This document shows positions 12,431 to 25,700 of a stretch of DNA of 64,000 bases, piece by piece. The stretch comes from Serinus canaria (lineage: Eukaryota > Chordata > Aves > Passeriformes > Fringillidae), in the NCBI RefSeq assembly GCF_022539315.1, contig NC_066323.1, positions 11,397,219-11,461,218 on the forward strand, given 5' to 3'. The notes beneath the pieces were generated by a model, which worked only from the letters and a program-made list of their open reading frames with translations, was not told the DNA's origin and did not search any database. The position numbers and the translations under genes are program-made. Position 1 is the stretch's first letter. Every line of letters begins with the position of its first letter.

Positions 12431-15400
12431 GGAAGGCTTTAATGGCTCTGCCCACTCATAGTCCTTGAAAAAACACTGCAAAGAGTTAAGTAGAAGTTAA
12501 GGTAAAGCTTTAGTTTTGCCCTCATCAACCTTGGCTGCATATTTTCAGTGCCAGTGAAGACACTGTAAGAGTTGGAAGAAAAATAAAGTGAGAACGGGCA
12601 GATAAGGGGATTTCATAATGATCCAAGCCAAGCACTGCTGTCTTGTACTGTCCTTGAAAAGAAGTGAGAGATCTTTTTGTAGAGAGCACTAGAAGTACAA
12701 AATCAATATGTCTAGGAGCATTTTAGGCTGCAAAGGCCACATTATGACCTGAATAATAATAATAAAAAATATCATCTCTCTTTTTCTCTTGGGCACTAAA
12801 AACAACTAAGCAAACTTATAAAAAAAGAGTAAACCTTTTGTGTACTTTCTCTCTCCTCAAACCCCATTTCAGTATTTCCTAGATCTAGCCTTCCCTCATG
12901 GCAAGACAGCACAAAGAAGTGTTTGAGTTTTTTACTTATATAGTGCTTAAGTGTAGAGAAAACTGAGTCAGTCTTGACTGGAAACAAAATGTGTTGTAAA
13001 CTGCTGTGAGTGATTAAAATTATTTCAAGAATGGTCTTTAAAAATATAAACAGGATATACAATAACTGGTTTCAAAGTTAAGCTGCAAAGGAGAATCCAT
13101 AGCACCATTTTGAAGCTCACTTCAAGGTGATGAGGATTCACACTAGGAAGACTGTGGTGACATGGTCAGGTCCTCCACTGTGTGCATCTGCCTCTCAACT
13201 CTTCACTATCATGTGTGGAGACTTCAGTTTGTCTCACTACTTGGAAAAGTACACTTCACAAACCTAAAAACCTGTCAAGAAATGCAGGAACAATTGCTCC
13301 ATTTGCTGTGCTTCCATAAAAACCCTGTATAAATCAAGATGCTGGGGACATGAAAAGCTGAATCTTATATTGAAAAACCACCATACATTATACTGATTTA
13401 GGGGAGGAAAAAATTCAATCCCAACCTTGAATACATCACAGTGGAAAGAATTGCATCGGAACATGTGAAAGGAGACAAACCCCTTTCTGTTAAAAATTGG
13501 AGCTAAACCTAAAGTACTGGAAAAAACAGAACTTCCTCCTTATTTCCAAAAACATTTTCCTCTCTTGAAATTCTACTTTCGTTCGTTCAAGATTCTTTAT
13601 ATAATGGGAGAAGCTAGAAACTAATGTCATTTTTTCTTGAAAGAGTATAACTGAAACCAAAACCCCCCCAAGGTGATCTGTTCTCCAGAAATGAGGAATC
13701 TGTAGGAAGTGGCCTTGCCTTGACAAAATCACAGTTTAGGAGAAGGCTACACAGCACCAAAGAAAAGCTGGACAAAAAAGAGTCTTTATGTCTTATGATA
13801 CAGTGCCATGTACGTGCCATGCACCACCAGTCAGCCAACTGTTTTCATAATTAAACTTTTCTATTTGTGTCCAACAATTATCTATCCTTTCCCAATTGCC
13901 AAAAATAGTTATTTATGCCTAAAGAAATTTTGTTTCAAAATAGCCAAATGCAGAATTTGAAATACTGAAGAAAAGCAACAAGAGAGTAGTTTCCAACTAC
14001 TGGACGAGGAGATCAGCATTCTAGAATTATTATCATTTTATTACTGGAAAGAAAAGAGCTTTTCCTTTACAGAAAATCAGCACCATGCAGTTTGGACAGA
14101 AAGCAATCACACCTCTAGAAGGACAGAGAAAAAGAAGGAGGGAGGATGGGAGAGAGGGTGAAGCTTTTGTGCAACCCAACCCTGCCTATGAAATGAAAAC
14201 AACTCGTGTCTTCCCTGTAGGCTGAGGGTGGGTAAGTAAATATTCACTTCCCTGGCATGTGCAGGCAGTTGCCACCAGGGAAGATGGAGCTACCTCTGTG
14301 TGGCAGAACATGCTTGTGGTGTGACAGCTTGGCTCTGTCAGGTGTACATGCACTTCAGGTGTTCAGAGATCTTCTCCTCCAAATCAGACTCTAGCTGGGG
14401 TCAGCACTGCACATGTACCTCATTTAAGAGTGCTTCTGGAAATTTACAGGTAAGGAAAATATGTGTGCTGAGAAAAACAGGTCATAAAAAAACCAACAGT
14501 ATTTCAATATTGAATAAAATGTCAGCAACACACACTTTGTGGCCACAGTAAGACCCTTAGGAATCCTGAGACACTTCCTGACAGGTTGCTGGTAAGCACA
14601 GACTATTTTTCCCTCTCTCAGACTGCAAACAGGATCCAGCCCTCCCCACCACTTAAAATTCAATATTGCAAGAGACTGCCGACTCCTCTGTACATCGGAA
14701 GCAATGGGGGAAGCGAACAAAGCTGCTTTACTTTCTCTAATCTTTCTCCCTTGTGTGCCTGCACCAGATGGTGCTGAGCTGCAGGTTGGAGAGAGATAAT
14801 AAACCCAGAGGGGAAAAAAAAAAGATAATATTAGGTTATAAAACAGCTGACCTTCAAATATGACGTCAGCTACTGTTTAATTGATGGGACAGGTCCAGAC
14901 AGACAGACGCATGCACCCTGGGATGCCCAGATTCAGCAACTTCCTTTCTAATAAGGGAAGAAGCCATACAGAGCACTGTGAAAATGGACTGCTCAACCTT
15001 TAGAGGTGTGAGAATGAGCAGAGGAAAAGTCAGAGTCTCCTTTTAACTTCAGACAGGCAGAACCATTTGTGGAAAGCATTGTTGCTGAAAGTGGTTTTGC
15101 TCAAACCCTGGTCCAGTCTCTACTGATGATAGCCTGCCTTTCCCACCATAAGGGAAGTGAAATAACCCCTGAGTTAGACAGCACAGATCTTCCAGAAGAT
15201 GAAAATTATCAAATATTAGATGTTTTTAAGCTTTTGGCTACTCTGGTCCAGAAGATTGCTTCCAACTGCTATCAGCGCAGTCACTGCTTTGAACATTGGT
15301 TTTAAACACCATATTAGGGACAGGAGTTCTCCTGCTTCAGTCAAGCACAAGCTCTGGAAAACTCTGCCACAGCATACTGTAAATTTTTGCAACCTTTTCT

Positions 15401-18400
15401 GATAGGCTGACGTTGAACAATTCTTACCAGCCTATTGGTAAGACTATTTTCCTTAGATAACTATTTTCTACGATGTCCAGCTTTGGGTTAAAGTAAAACA
15501 CACTAAATGGTACTCCTGCTGATGAAATGGAAAGTTAGGTGGCCATGAGGAAGATGGAGCAGTGTAAAGTGCATAGGCCTGAGAGTGGGAAACCCTGGGT
15601 GGCTCTCTGCCCCCCCTGCAAATGCAGCACAGAAGGTGGCATCTCCCCCTCCTTGGCAAGGAAGTCATCTCCTGCCCACCTGCCACAGCTGTCTTTGCAT
15701 GCTCCTGAAAAGGGCTTTAAGGCTATTAATTGATTTAAGAAACATTAGATTCTATTTTAGTGCTGCCACTGCTCTCTAGGCAAAGGTGACAAACAGCCTC
15801 AGCTAGAACACTGTGCCTCTCATGCCACCCTGGAGGAAGCATTTTGCCAGTCTCAAGAGAAATCTATGCAGAGACTCCCAGCAGCAAGGGACAAAGCCAC
15901 ATTGAGTGACAACACTGAACAGTTCAGTATTTATTAGACATGTACAAAAAATAAAATAGCTTGTTGTAAGCAGCTCAGTGCTGAAGCACTGAATTCCAGT
16001 TTTCTTGCTGTGTCAAAGATACTTCAATCAAGGAGGAACAAAGCCAAGAGCAGAGACACTCACTCCCTGTGTCCTAGCAGAGTGTCTGCACCCAGACACC
16101 AGTACAAACATCCCTCAGTCACATCACAGCCGTACCACGTCTGCCTGGCTCTGCTCCCTGGAGCCAGACAGATGCAGGGACACTGGCCAGCACACAGGTT
16201 CCTCACCATCATCCCCCTGTGAACAGCCCTGTAACTTGCCTCTGCTCAGAAACCAAAGGTTACTGGCAGAGAAAATGCCTTCCTAGGAACTCAGAAATTC
16301 TGCAGAGAGATTGGAATTGGGGCAGCAGTGATTTAATATCTACCATTAAAATCAGTTTAAAATTTTATGGTTAGAGATAATAAATCCTATCCAGATGCAG
16401 CTTGCAAGCCAGGCCATAGGCAGGGCACAAATAGCTTTGCTGCAAGATGACCAGGAACAAATTTAATTGCATTTTATATACAGAACACAAGCCCTGGATT
16501 TCTTCAAACTCTTGCTTTGTCCAGCACCTAGCTGAGTAGATGCAGGGTCACAAAAGGAGGTGCTCAAGCAAACAATATTTGCCAGTTAAAATAGATGGGG
16601 CCAAGAAATGAGAAATAAGGGCAAACAATGCTGACCTGTAGTGCAAAGCTGGAGCATTATCTTCCTTGGTGCACAACAGAAGAGCAGCAATCCTAAAAAT
16701 AACCTTACATTTTCCTCCAGAGTCACCCTGGGTTTTCATTTTGGTCCAGGCTGCTTCTCATACTGCATGTAGGATCTCAAACAGCTTGAATCACTGCCTA
16801 GTTATCAAGTGTGGCACTGAATGCCTGCATGTGTAGGAATTCTGCATTAACACAGTTTGGATGAGACTCCAGATGCACTGTTGAGATCTTTCAGAGATGC
16901 TGGTCACATGATTATTCTGCCCTGCTGAGGACACAAATTGCTTTTCCTTCCTTTGCCAGCTGCTATTCAAAGCAAATAGAAGGACCTTCAACTACCCACC
17001 AGAAACAGAGACAGGGATGGACTAAGGAGTGTCCTGGCTACCATATCTGCTACAAAACAAACCCACAGACTCCTTCTGCCTTGCTGTGTGAGACTCACAT
17101 GCAGCAAAAGGCACACAGAGCTGTGCAATAGCCAAGCAGGTGGTGGGGCCTCTGTGACCAGTTTCCTAACTTCCTCCCATATGGGTCAAGAGCAGACCTC
17201 CCAAATCCTCCAACAGGAACTACTTAAGTGGCTGGAGGCTAAAGATGGAGTTGCATCAGCATGGAGAGGACATCAAAAGAGAAAGGTTTGCATCAGTGAT
17301 ACCAGCTCTACCCGCCCACTTCTCCTCTCACCTCCTTAGATCAACTGCCCCTGTAATTGTGAGCAATACAACACTAACTACAGTCTCTTCAATATTCCAG
17401 TCACTACAGTTGTAATGCCTTAAAAACAAAGGAACTGGGAGAGGGGATGGTGAAGGGAGAGGGTTGAAGCTGTGTCAGGGAAAGGGAAGAGGCCTTTCTC
17501 CAGCTCTTTGATGTTGACTCCTGCTGTTCTAAATGGAACCTTACCCAGGAAAATAAATCTTCAGTTAAAGAATACTGCAAACCACAATGGGGTTTTATCC
17601 TGGCAATACCAACCCCACAGCAGCTTCTAAAGCTCTTAGTTGAGCAGGGGGTGAGCAGCAGCAACACTGTGCTGAAATGCGCATTCCTAAAATTCCCCAG
17701 CTAATGCAGGCATGCTCAGAGAAGGCAGCTTAGGGGTTATTAGCTGAGAATTCAGGTTCAGATGTGCCATGGGACAGAGGTCAGGGCAGGGATACAACCC
17801 CCTGGCTCTCCTGCACATTATTTTAAAATCTTCAAGCGTTCTCAGCACTCTCTGTGCTCCCACTAGCCACCATTGCACAAAGTGCATTTTGCTCATGTCC
17901 CTTCAGTCTCTGCTGTCTCTGGGGCTGGAGATCCACACTGCAGCAGCCTCCTGGAGATCTCATAAACAGCAGCCAGCAGCTCCCACCCTACCCCTGATAA
18001 CCACTACATCTCTGTGAGGAAGGAGAGTATTAATGCAGCAGAAATCAACAAGCCTGCTTGTTTCTTATTCCAAAACGAAGACAAAGGTGGGGTTTGTTCA
18101 GCTGAGCAGAACAGCCAAGCCTTGCAAGGAAGGCAGGAAAACAAGTGGATATTTTTGATTTTGGTTTGGACCAAGTACCTTGAAACAGGATGGAAATAGG
18201 AATGTTTTCTGAAGAAAAGTTTAAAATTTGAAATGTAGAAGAAGAAAATTCGAAATGCTCTACACCTGTTCAGTTAACACTGCTCTTCTGGAGACAAAGG
18301 GGACTGGGAGGAGGGGATAACACAGGGGGAAAAGTCAAATGCTTCAAGCTTTTATTATCCTAACTTTAGAATAGAACGGAGTCACTAAACCTTTCTGAGT

Positions 18401-21400
18401 TTCAGAGAATAAGGAAAACAGAAACAAACATTTGATTTTTTTGGGTATATTTTAGAAAAAAAAATATGGCACACTAATACTTAAAAAGCAAAGCTGAAAG
18501 GTAGCAAGGACATAGACAACAAAATGTGAGAGTAAAAGAAGGTCCCTAAATTCCACATATAACAACTGGAGGAAAAGAACTGTAAAGGGGGGAATTATTT
18601 CCTATTATTTGGTAGTTTTCTGATAATTCAGATTGCTAATCAAATAACACAATCCTTTTTATTTAAAGTTATTCATTTACAGTGTGTAATAGGTACATTT
18701 TCAGCCTTAGACTCTGAGCTGCATTTGGCAGCTACAGTGCTAATAATTAACTGTTAAAATATCTTGCTCCTTTAGCTCACCAGCTCCCTTAAAATATCTT
18801 GTGGCAGAAGCCAATGTGCTGTTTGACCAGGAAATCAGTTGTCTTGGAGACATCTTCACATGCTACAGCAGCTCAGTCAGTCACTTTGAGTGACACCACC
18901 CAGCAATCTGCACATTACCTTCAAACACAAAATGAGGATATCAAAGCCACTGAAAGAGAAATCATCACCTGCAAGAAACATGCTGTTCTTCTCTCATACA
19001 CTGTTAGCTGAGGGAAGAGCTGTAGCAAGATGAAAGTTCTGATCTCAAAATGCTACCTGCCTGTGTAATTAGGTCACTAAAAGGCTAACAGTGCTCCTGG
19101 TTCATAAAACCTTTTATAGGAAAATTATACTCCATGCTGGTCTTGCAGAATCAGTTTCAGGTCAAACCTGCAGCCATCACTTCTAAACCAGAAGGTTACT
19201 ATAAGATTAGACAAAGAGGAAATCCAGAAGTGTGACCACTAGCTATAACTAAATCTCTCAGATCAGAAAAAGAGTTACAACTGTAAAGCCATTCTGAAGT
19301 ACCAGGCACCAATTCACAAAGACTACAAAACAGTTACTTCCAAGGTAAACCACTAATCCCACGTTATATGACCTGATTAAATAAGATGCTTATCTTCTAG
19401 TCACCCAAATGGAATGCTAAAATGTTGCTATTCTTGGAAAGAAAATGTGGAACCAATCCTGCCCAGCTTGAAGATGCAGACAGGGATGCACCAAACTCCC
19501 TCTCACCAGCTCTATACACATATGCAAAATGCCAAGGCAGAAAACGAGTCAAGTGCCTGACAGATTAGATTCATGCCAGTGTATATCTGGGACCCCAAAC
19601 AACATGTTTGGGATTCAGGATTACAAATAATAGGGCATCATGTCTTTAATTGCCTTCAAAACACCTCTCACGTGGCAATAGGCTTCTGTTGAGCTTTCTC
19701 CTGCCCCAAAAGACAGGCTGGGGGCCTAGCAAGTGCTGGATCTAAGGCACCAAAACCACCCAGCATCCTCAATTTTCTTCAGCACATGGTGTGATGATCC
19801 AACACAGTCAAAACTAACAGAGACTTATTCCCCTCCTGAGCCTTGAGGACCATTGGAGATGGTGAGCCCTGAAAACCTTATGGCAGCACAGAAAGATGCA
19901 CTTAATGCAGCCCTATCTTTGCTAACTCAATGACTTCTGAAACCACAAATCTATTAACCCTGGGTCTGCATATCAGCAGCACAAAATACAAAGAAAAGTC
20001 TCCTGCATATCTTTTTCATGGTATCACATATGACTTGGGAGTGGTGCAGTTCCTGTGCAAACAGAGGTACATGCAAATGCTTAAAACCTTCGGGAAGAAA
20101 GACACAGGCCCTGTATAGAACATTCCTGCCAACAGCTCCAGTTCAGGGTAAAAAGAAAAGCTTTGTCCCAGCTGTAATAAAAGGTTCCCCTGGGCAGCAA
20201 GAAGAGTAGTTTTGCTCACAGAATATGTGCATCTCAGCTGAATTAGTTAATGTGTGTTGAACACACTGAAAATTGTGAAGTGGTATATAAATGCTAAGGA
20301 TTGTTATTTATTATTGTCTCGGTGCACAACAGCGGAAACCAGTGCCATTTACAGACACGAATTAAGAACAACAGGAGGTCTATCAACATGCTGTGGGTCT
20401 GGGGATTTTCTTCATTTGTCTCCCTCACTCCTGTTTCCCTCAGACAGAAATCTTTTCCATAGGACTCCTACAGTCCTCGCCAAGCAGTGCTGGCCTTGGC
20501 CCAGTGAAGCCTGCCACACTGGAACAGCTCTGTGGGGAGGGGCTGCGACCTCCACATAGAATAAAACAAAGGCAGATACACATCTTAAGGTAAAGAAAGA
20601 GTCACTTAAAAGACGTTGAGAACTCAGTGAAATACACAGAACAATAGAGTGATTCAGTCTTACAAGACTGGCCTCAGCATAGGAGCAGGTTTTTTAACAC
20701 CGATTTCTTTAGCTGAATTTTTAAGAAGCAGTTTAGATAAAAAGATGATTCCAGATTTTTAAGGTGAAGGAGTGAGAGGGTTTGTCTAGTTTCTAAAGTA
20801 ACTCATGAGTGCCCTAGTCCATAGCCAGGATTTAGGTTTAAGAGGATGAAAATAATTTTTTTAACTTTGATTTTCCAGACTAACTTGTAATTTAACCCTG
20901 CAGCTCTGATAGTGTGAAAATAGTTTTGCTAAGTGCTTATATAGCACATACGAATCTCTCCCCAAGACAATTAAAATGACTGCACAGAAACAGTCTTTCT
21001 TTGATGTTACAAGCCTGTGTCAAAGGGGTTATTTTCAATGTAACATTGTAGCCTCAACTGTAAATTTTGCACATCCACAGACATCCACAGGATATTAAGA
21101 AAAAATGCAAGTTCAGGGTCGAACTTTTACAGACAATTTATTACATAATGCAAGCCTCTGAGAGATGCTCAATCAAATTGTAATGGTTCCTTTTTCTCAA
21201 TAATGCACTTAGACGTGCATTACAGCTTGCTCATTGGAAAAAAACATGGGCATTTAATTCAGCTTGTCAGAGACATGCTGTGCTGGCAGAGAGACCTGCA
21301 TTCTTCTTATTTTCCTCAAGTTCTTGATTGCTTAGCACATGGCTGTCCTACTGTCTACAAAATACAGATATTTCAGCAACTCAAGCTTTAAGGGCCCTAT

Positions 21401-21707
21401 ATCAAGGGGCCAATATCAATACCTGATCTGCCATTCAGCACACTGTATTGCAAGTGTAAAAGATGAATTTCAGAGGCCCTGAAGTGTTGTTACAGTGACA
21501 TTCCCTTCTCTATTTGCAGAGCCGCACATTTTTTGTTTAAACCATTAAACCAAAAGTTTATTTTAAACAGCCATTCACAGTCCTTTCCAGAACAGAAGCA
21601 AGCTTTGCTTGTTGTATCTCAAGGGCTAATTAGTGCAGAGCAGTTTCTCAGCTATCCCTGCATACAGATTTGCATCCACACCCAGGATCCGGAATCACGT
21701 AGAATGA
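12431..21707. other. Intronic sequence without recognised genes
   Basis: No exon or mobile element was recognised. The stretch around 14700-15000 holds a perfect CRE and other binding-site-like words (annotated separately). Open frames are at most about 98 codons and show no family signature. Confidence 0.6.
14861..14868. promoter_or_regulatory. Perfect palindromic CRE (CREB/ATF site) inside the intron
   Basis: TGACGTCA is the full 8-bp CREB/ATF consensus and keeps its central CpG, which is scarce in ordinary intron DNA. Within 20 bases upstream lie an E-box (CAGCTG) and TGACCTTCAA, whose complement resembles an ERR/SF-1 half site. By inference this could be an intronic enhancer core; the match alone proves nothing. 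Confidence 0.3.
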
Positions 21708-22291
21708 AGAGGGTTGGGTTCCACAGAATCTGTTGAGTTGGAAGGGACCACAAGGATCACCAAGTCCAACTCCTGTCCCTGCTCAGCACCATCCCCAAGA
21801 GTCACACCATGTGCCTGAGAGCATTGCCCAAACTCTTCCTGAGCTCTGCCAGGCTGGTGCTGTCACCCCTTCCCTGGGGAGCCTGTTCCAGCCCAACCAC
21901 CCTCTGGGGGCAGAACCTCCTCCTAATATCCAACCTCAACCTCTGCTGACACAGCTCCAGGCCACTCCCTCAGGTGCTGTCACTGCTCAGCACAGAGAGG
22001 AGATCAGTGCCTGCCCCTTCTCTTCCCCTCAGGGGGAAGCTGTAACTCAGAGTCTCCCTCAGCCTCCTCCAGGCTGAACAGACCAAGGGACCTCAGCTGC
22101 TCCTCACACGGTTCCCCTCTGGTTCCTTCACCATTCACAGCCCCCTTTGGATGCTCTCTAATGGTTTCATGTCTTTCCTTCATTGTGGTGCCCAAAGCTG
22201 CCCCAGCACTCGAGGTGAGGCTGCCCCAGAGCAGAGCAGAGCAGGACAGTCCCCTCCCTTGCCCAGCTGGCCAGGCTGTGCCTGAAGGTCA
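21708..22291 (-). mobile_element. CR1 LINE, 3' end
   Basis: Read on the plus strand, the segment begins with the anti-sense CR1 3' terminus: a GAATC word, then GTTGAGTTGGAAGGGACC and the AGTCCAACTCC block. It continues through the conserved TTCCCTGGGGAGCCTGTTCCA and CCTAATATCCAACCT blocks. On the minus strand 22004-22195 reads EEQLRSLGLFSL, which corresponds to the C-terminal part of CR1 ORF2. The element is therefore sense on the minus strand, the same orientation as MB21D2. It lacks the 5' part and is degenerate. Confidence 0.9.
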
Positions 22292-22760
22292 GGTAATTAG
22301 GTTGTTACCTTGTCATAAAGAAAATCAAATTCAACAAGCAAGACTTTCCTCTCATGAAGTTGTGCTGACTGTGATCAATGACTGTGTTGTCTTCAAAGTG
22401 TTTTCCAATACCTCCCAGAACAATCTTCTCCGTAACTTTACAAAGCACTAAAGTGAGACTGACAGGCCTGTATTCACTGGGGTCCTCCTTCTTGCCCTTC
22501 TCGAAAATCAGGAATGTTTGCCAGCTTCCAGACAGCTGGGAATTCTCTGGATTCCCAAGACCACTCAAAAAGTCATTAAGAGAGGTTTTGTGATAACATC
22601 AACAGGTCTTTAAAAATTCTTGGATGAATCCTATCAGGCCACACAGATTTGTAAGGATCCAACTGGAGCAGCAGATCCCACACAATTTCATGGCTGTGAG
22701 TTGATCATTGTCTCAGTCATGGTCCTCCAGCTCAGGGCACTGAGACCCCTTTGGTCCATC
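22292..22760 (-). mobile_element. CR1 LINE, N-terminal reverse-transcriptase fragment
   Basis: The minus strand at 22305-22568 encodes 87 codons with the LINE RT signature KKEDPSEYRPVSLTL and, further on, SQHNF-RGKSCLLNL. Both belong to the fingers region of CR1 reverse transcriptase. Plus-strand similarity to the anti-sense CR1 consensus (CTGACAGGCCTGTA, CCTATCAGGCC) extends to about 22760. It abuts the 3' end at 21708-22291 in the correct order, but the RT palm (with its catalytic YADD-type motif) and thumb are missing. This is either one internally deleted element or two insertions. It is not functional. Confidence 0.85.
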
Positions 22761-25700
22761 ATTCCCCCTTCCAAACTAGTGTAAAACTCTGTCAAGGAGC
22801 ACCTCTGGATCAACAGAACCATGCCTTGCTCTCATGGCTGGCAAAGGAAGAGGTGCATTTAGAAGCAAATGAGGGTATTTCCCTGCTGCTCACAGGACAA
22901 CCCTTATTTCATCTGAAGCAGACAAATGTTAGCTCCTTTGTTTGCTCTCAACTCCAGATTCCTCAGTGTGCCAGACAATCCTGAACAATCACGCTCAAGA
23001 GTGGCAACATCCAAAAAAAGTTTACGTGAACTGGTCACAAAGTACCTACAAGAGCTTGCAAGATCATGCAAAATGCCCTCTAGAACAGGTTCCTGTTGCA
23101 CTGAGCTAGGGACAGAGATTAGAGTTATCAGCTTTGACACTCAGCAGGAATGTGTCACAAAGGATTAAATCATTATTTCATGAAGTGTCAGCAAACGCAG
23201 CTTTCCTGCTGTTCTACCACTAACTTATACATTAATTAGAGAGGAACAAAACAAACACAAAATATCTCCAAGCACGTGCCTGTGGATGGGACAGAGAGAG
23301 GGTTGTGGAGCAGTGCCAAAAGATCCCACAGACAGGAACAAGAGAGTTGAGACAAGACATTTTAGAACAAAAAAAAGCATACTGCCTAGCAGATTATGCA
23401 GTAAAACAAGAACTGACTTTATTATTTCCAGATGAAACTGAAAGTGTTTCTAGCTGCTCAGTAGCTCTGGACCAAATAATTTCTGAACTCTCTCTCCATC
23501 AGTGGGTAGAAGAAGTTCTGTATGGTCTGACTGCAAGCCACATAAAGAAGCTCTTGGCAGAACAATGACATCCCACACATAAACCTCTACTTTTCTCCTA
23601 AATTATGACCTTATAAGTTTGTCATGGGACAGGGAAAAAAAATTAAAAAATAAAAAAAATTCACTGCTAATGGCTATCCAAGCAGGATTTCTAGTTTTGT
23701 ATTTTTCCCTTGCCTTCTGTCACAAACTGCTGCCTTCTACTGAGTGACATTGCCTGACACTGCCAAATTGCATCACTATGCACACTACAGACAGGATGCA
23801 TTATTTAAACTAATTTGTCCCAATTTTGCTTTGGGGTCCATTCAGTACAAAATAAGATTACTTGCTAGAACTGGGTTAGGTTGTAATCTCTCTCATAAAG
23901 GTTGAATTGTATTTGATCTCAAAGCCACTAGATCAACACCAAATGACAGTCAACTATTTGCCTTCATTATTTAAATACTTTTCATGGCAAGACTCTCAGA
24001 GCCAGACTTCCCTTTACATGGGAGAGTTGCATGATTAAACCATCCTGTCATGAAGAACTGCAGCACCACAACGTTCCACTCTTGCAGTACCACTCCACCT
24101 TTCACAGACTGCTGAAGCACAGGAGACAAGGAAGGCTTCTCATAGTACCAAGGCCTACTACATATGATTATATTCCGAAACTTGCATAGATCTGTATAAA
24201 TTTGGGGGCAGTTCAGAACAGAGGTCTAGGGTGTCCTCACTCTGACTCAGTGTTTCACCCACAGAATGATTTTCTTAGGTTGAAATAGATGCCACCCACC
24301 TCCTGTTCTACCAGCTGAAGCCACCCAATGCTGTGAAAATGTCTGCCCACAGCCCTAAACATGAGTGGGTGGCAGTAGCTACCACTGCTCTGTCAAAGAC
24401 ATGGATATTATGAACCTTAGAGCAACCAATCACCCCCACTCAATGGTATTTGTACTTTTGACACCAGCACGCTCATAACAAAATATGTTAACAACCTTCT
24501 AATTAAATACTTTAAATTAGGTTAAAATCAGACTGTCTGACAGTTGAAACAATGCATTAATAAGATCATTGTGACTTTCTTAGCATCCAGTGTTTAGTGT
24601 TTATTAAAAGCTCAGAAGTCAAATATGCTGGGGAGCAGGGAAGCTATCTTCTTCAAACTGAATGCTTCCAATACAACCACACAGTCACTGAAATAGTGCT
24701 TTGAAAGAGCTGCAGAAATTTTATCTACTGTAAAAGTACACGATTTAGGGACCTGCCAGTTTGGTTGAAGTACTAAGGTACAGATTAATCCACTCAGTCC
24801 AGGACAATTGCTATTTACAGTAAAAGGGAACACAACAGAATGGTAGAATTGAAAGCAAACAGTGGAGTTCTCTAAATGAAACATAGCAAAATCCATAGCT
24901 GCATCTGTCAATTGGAACATCAGCTGCTGCTGAAAGATTTATTTTGAATGTCTCATAAGCTGCCTTCCAGTTCCATACGAAAAAAAAATAAAACCAAAAA
25001 GAAACCAACAACAGAAAAGCAATGCCCCCAAAAAAACAATCAAAAAAACCACCAAGAAAAGCTGACTGCCATATTTTTGTTACTTAGACAGTAAGAGAGG
25101 TTTGTGCTAACAGAAGTCATAAAACTTCACTGGATATAAAATCCATAGTTAAGATGGGGAACCTATGAAATATGGTTGTGAGTTCCAATAAAGCTACAGT
25201 TCAGCTCCTGAACTCACACCACTCTACGAGTCATCAGGACAAGACTCAGACCAATAACTTGAGCCATGCAGCTAGAGGTCATCTTTCAGCTCTCTCACCC
25301 TTGCTCCCATGCAGGCTCACTGCTCTTTTCCCAATAAAGAACATTCTGTGAATTCAGCCTCCAAAGCTGCTTTCTGCTTAGCTCCCATGATAGATCTTCT
25401 GCTTTTGCAAGGGAAAAAAACCCTCCAGATACTCCCCTTTGCTTCCCCAGAACTCCACCTATTCTACTGTTGTTTCACACCCCAAAGATAAGCAAATTAA
25501 AAGAGTCTAAATGTAACGTATTATGTTGTTCACATGAAAGGACTGTCACTCTCAAGGAATTTTCTCGTTGTTCAGAGGATAGCAGGCCAAGGTACCAATG
25601 GTCAGAATTAATGGTTTTCTTTTAGGACATGGAACTTACCACCCCAGCTGTTGCTAAGGAAAAACCCAGGAGATATGTCACCCTCTATAATGCACTCAAC

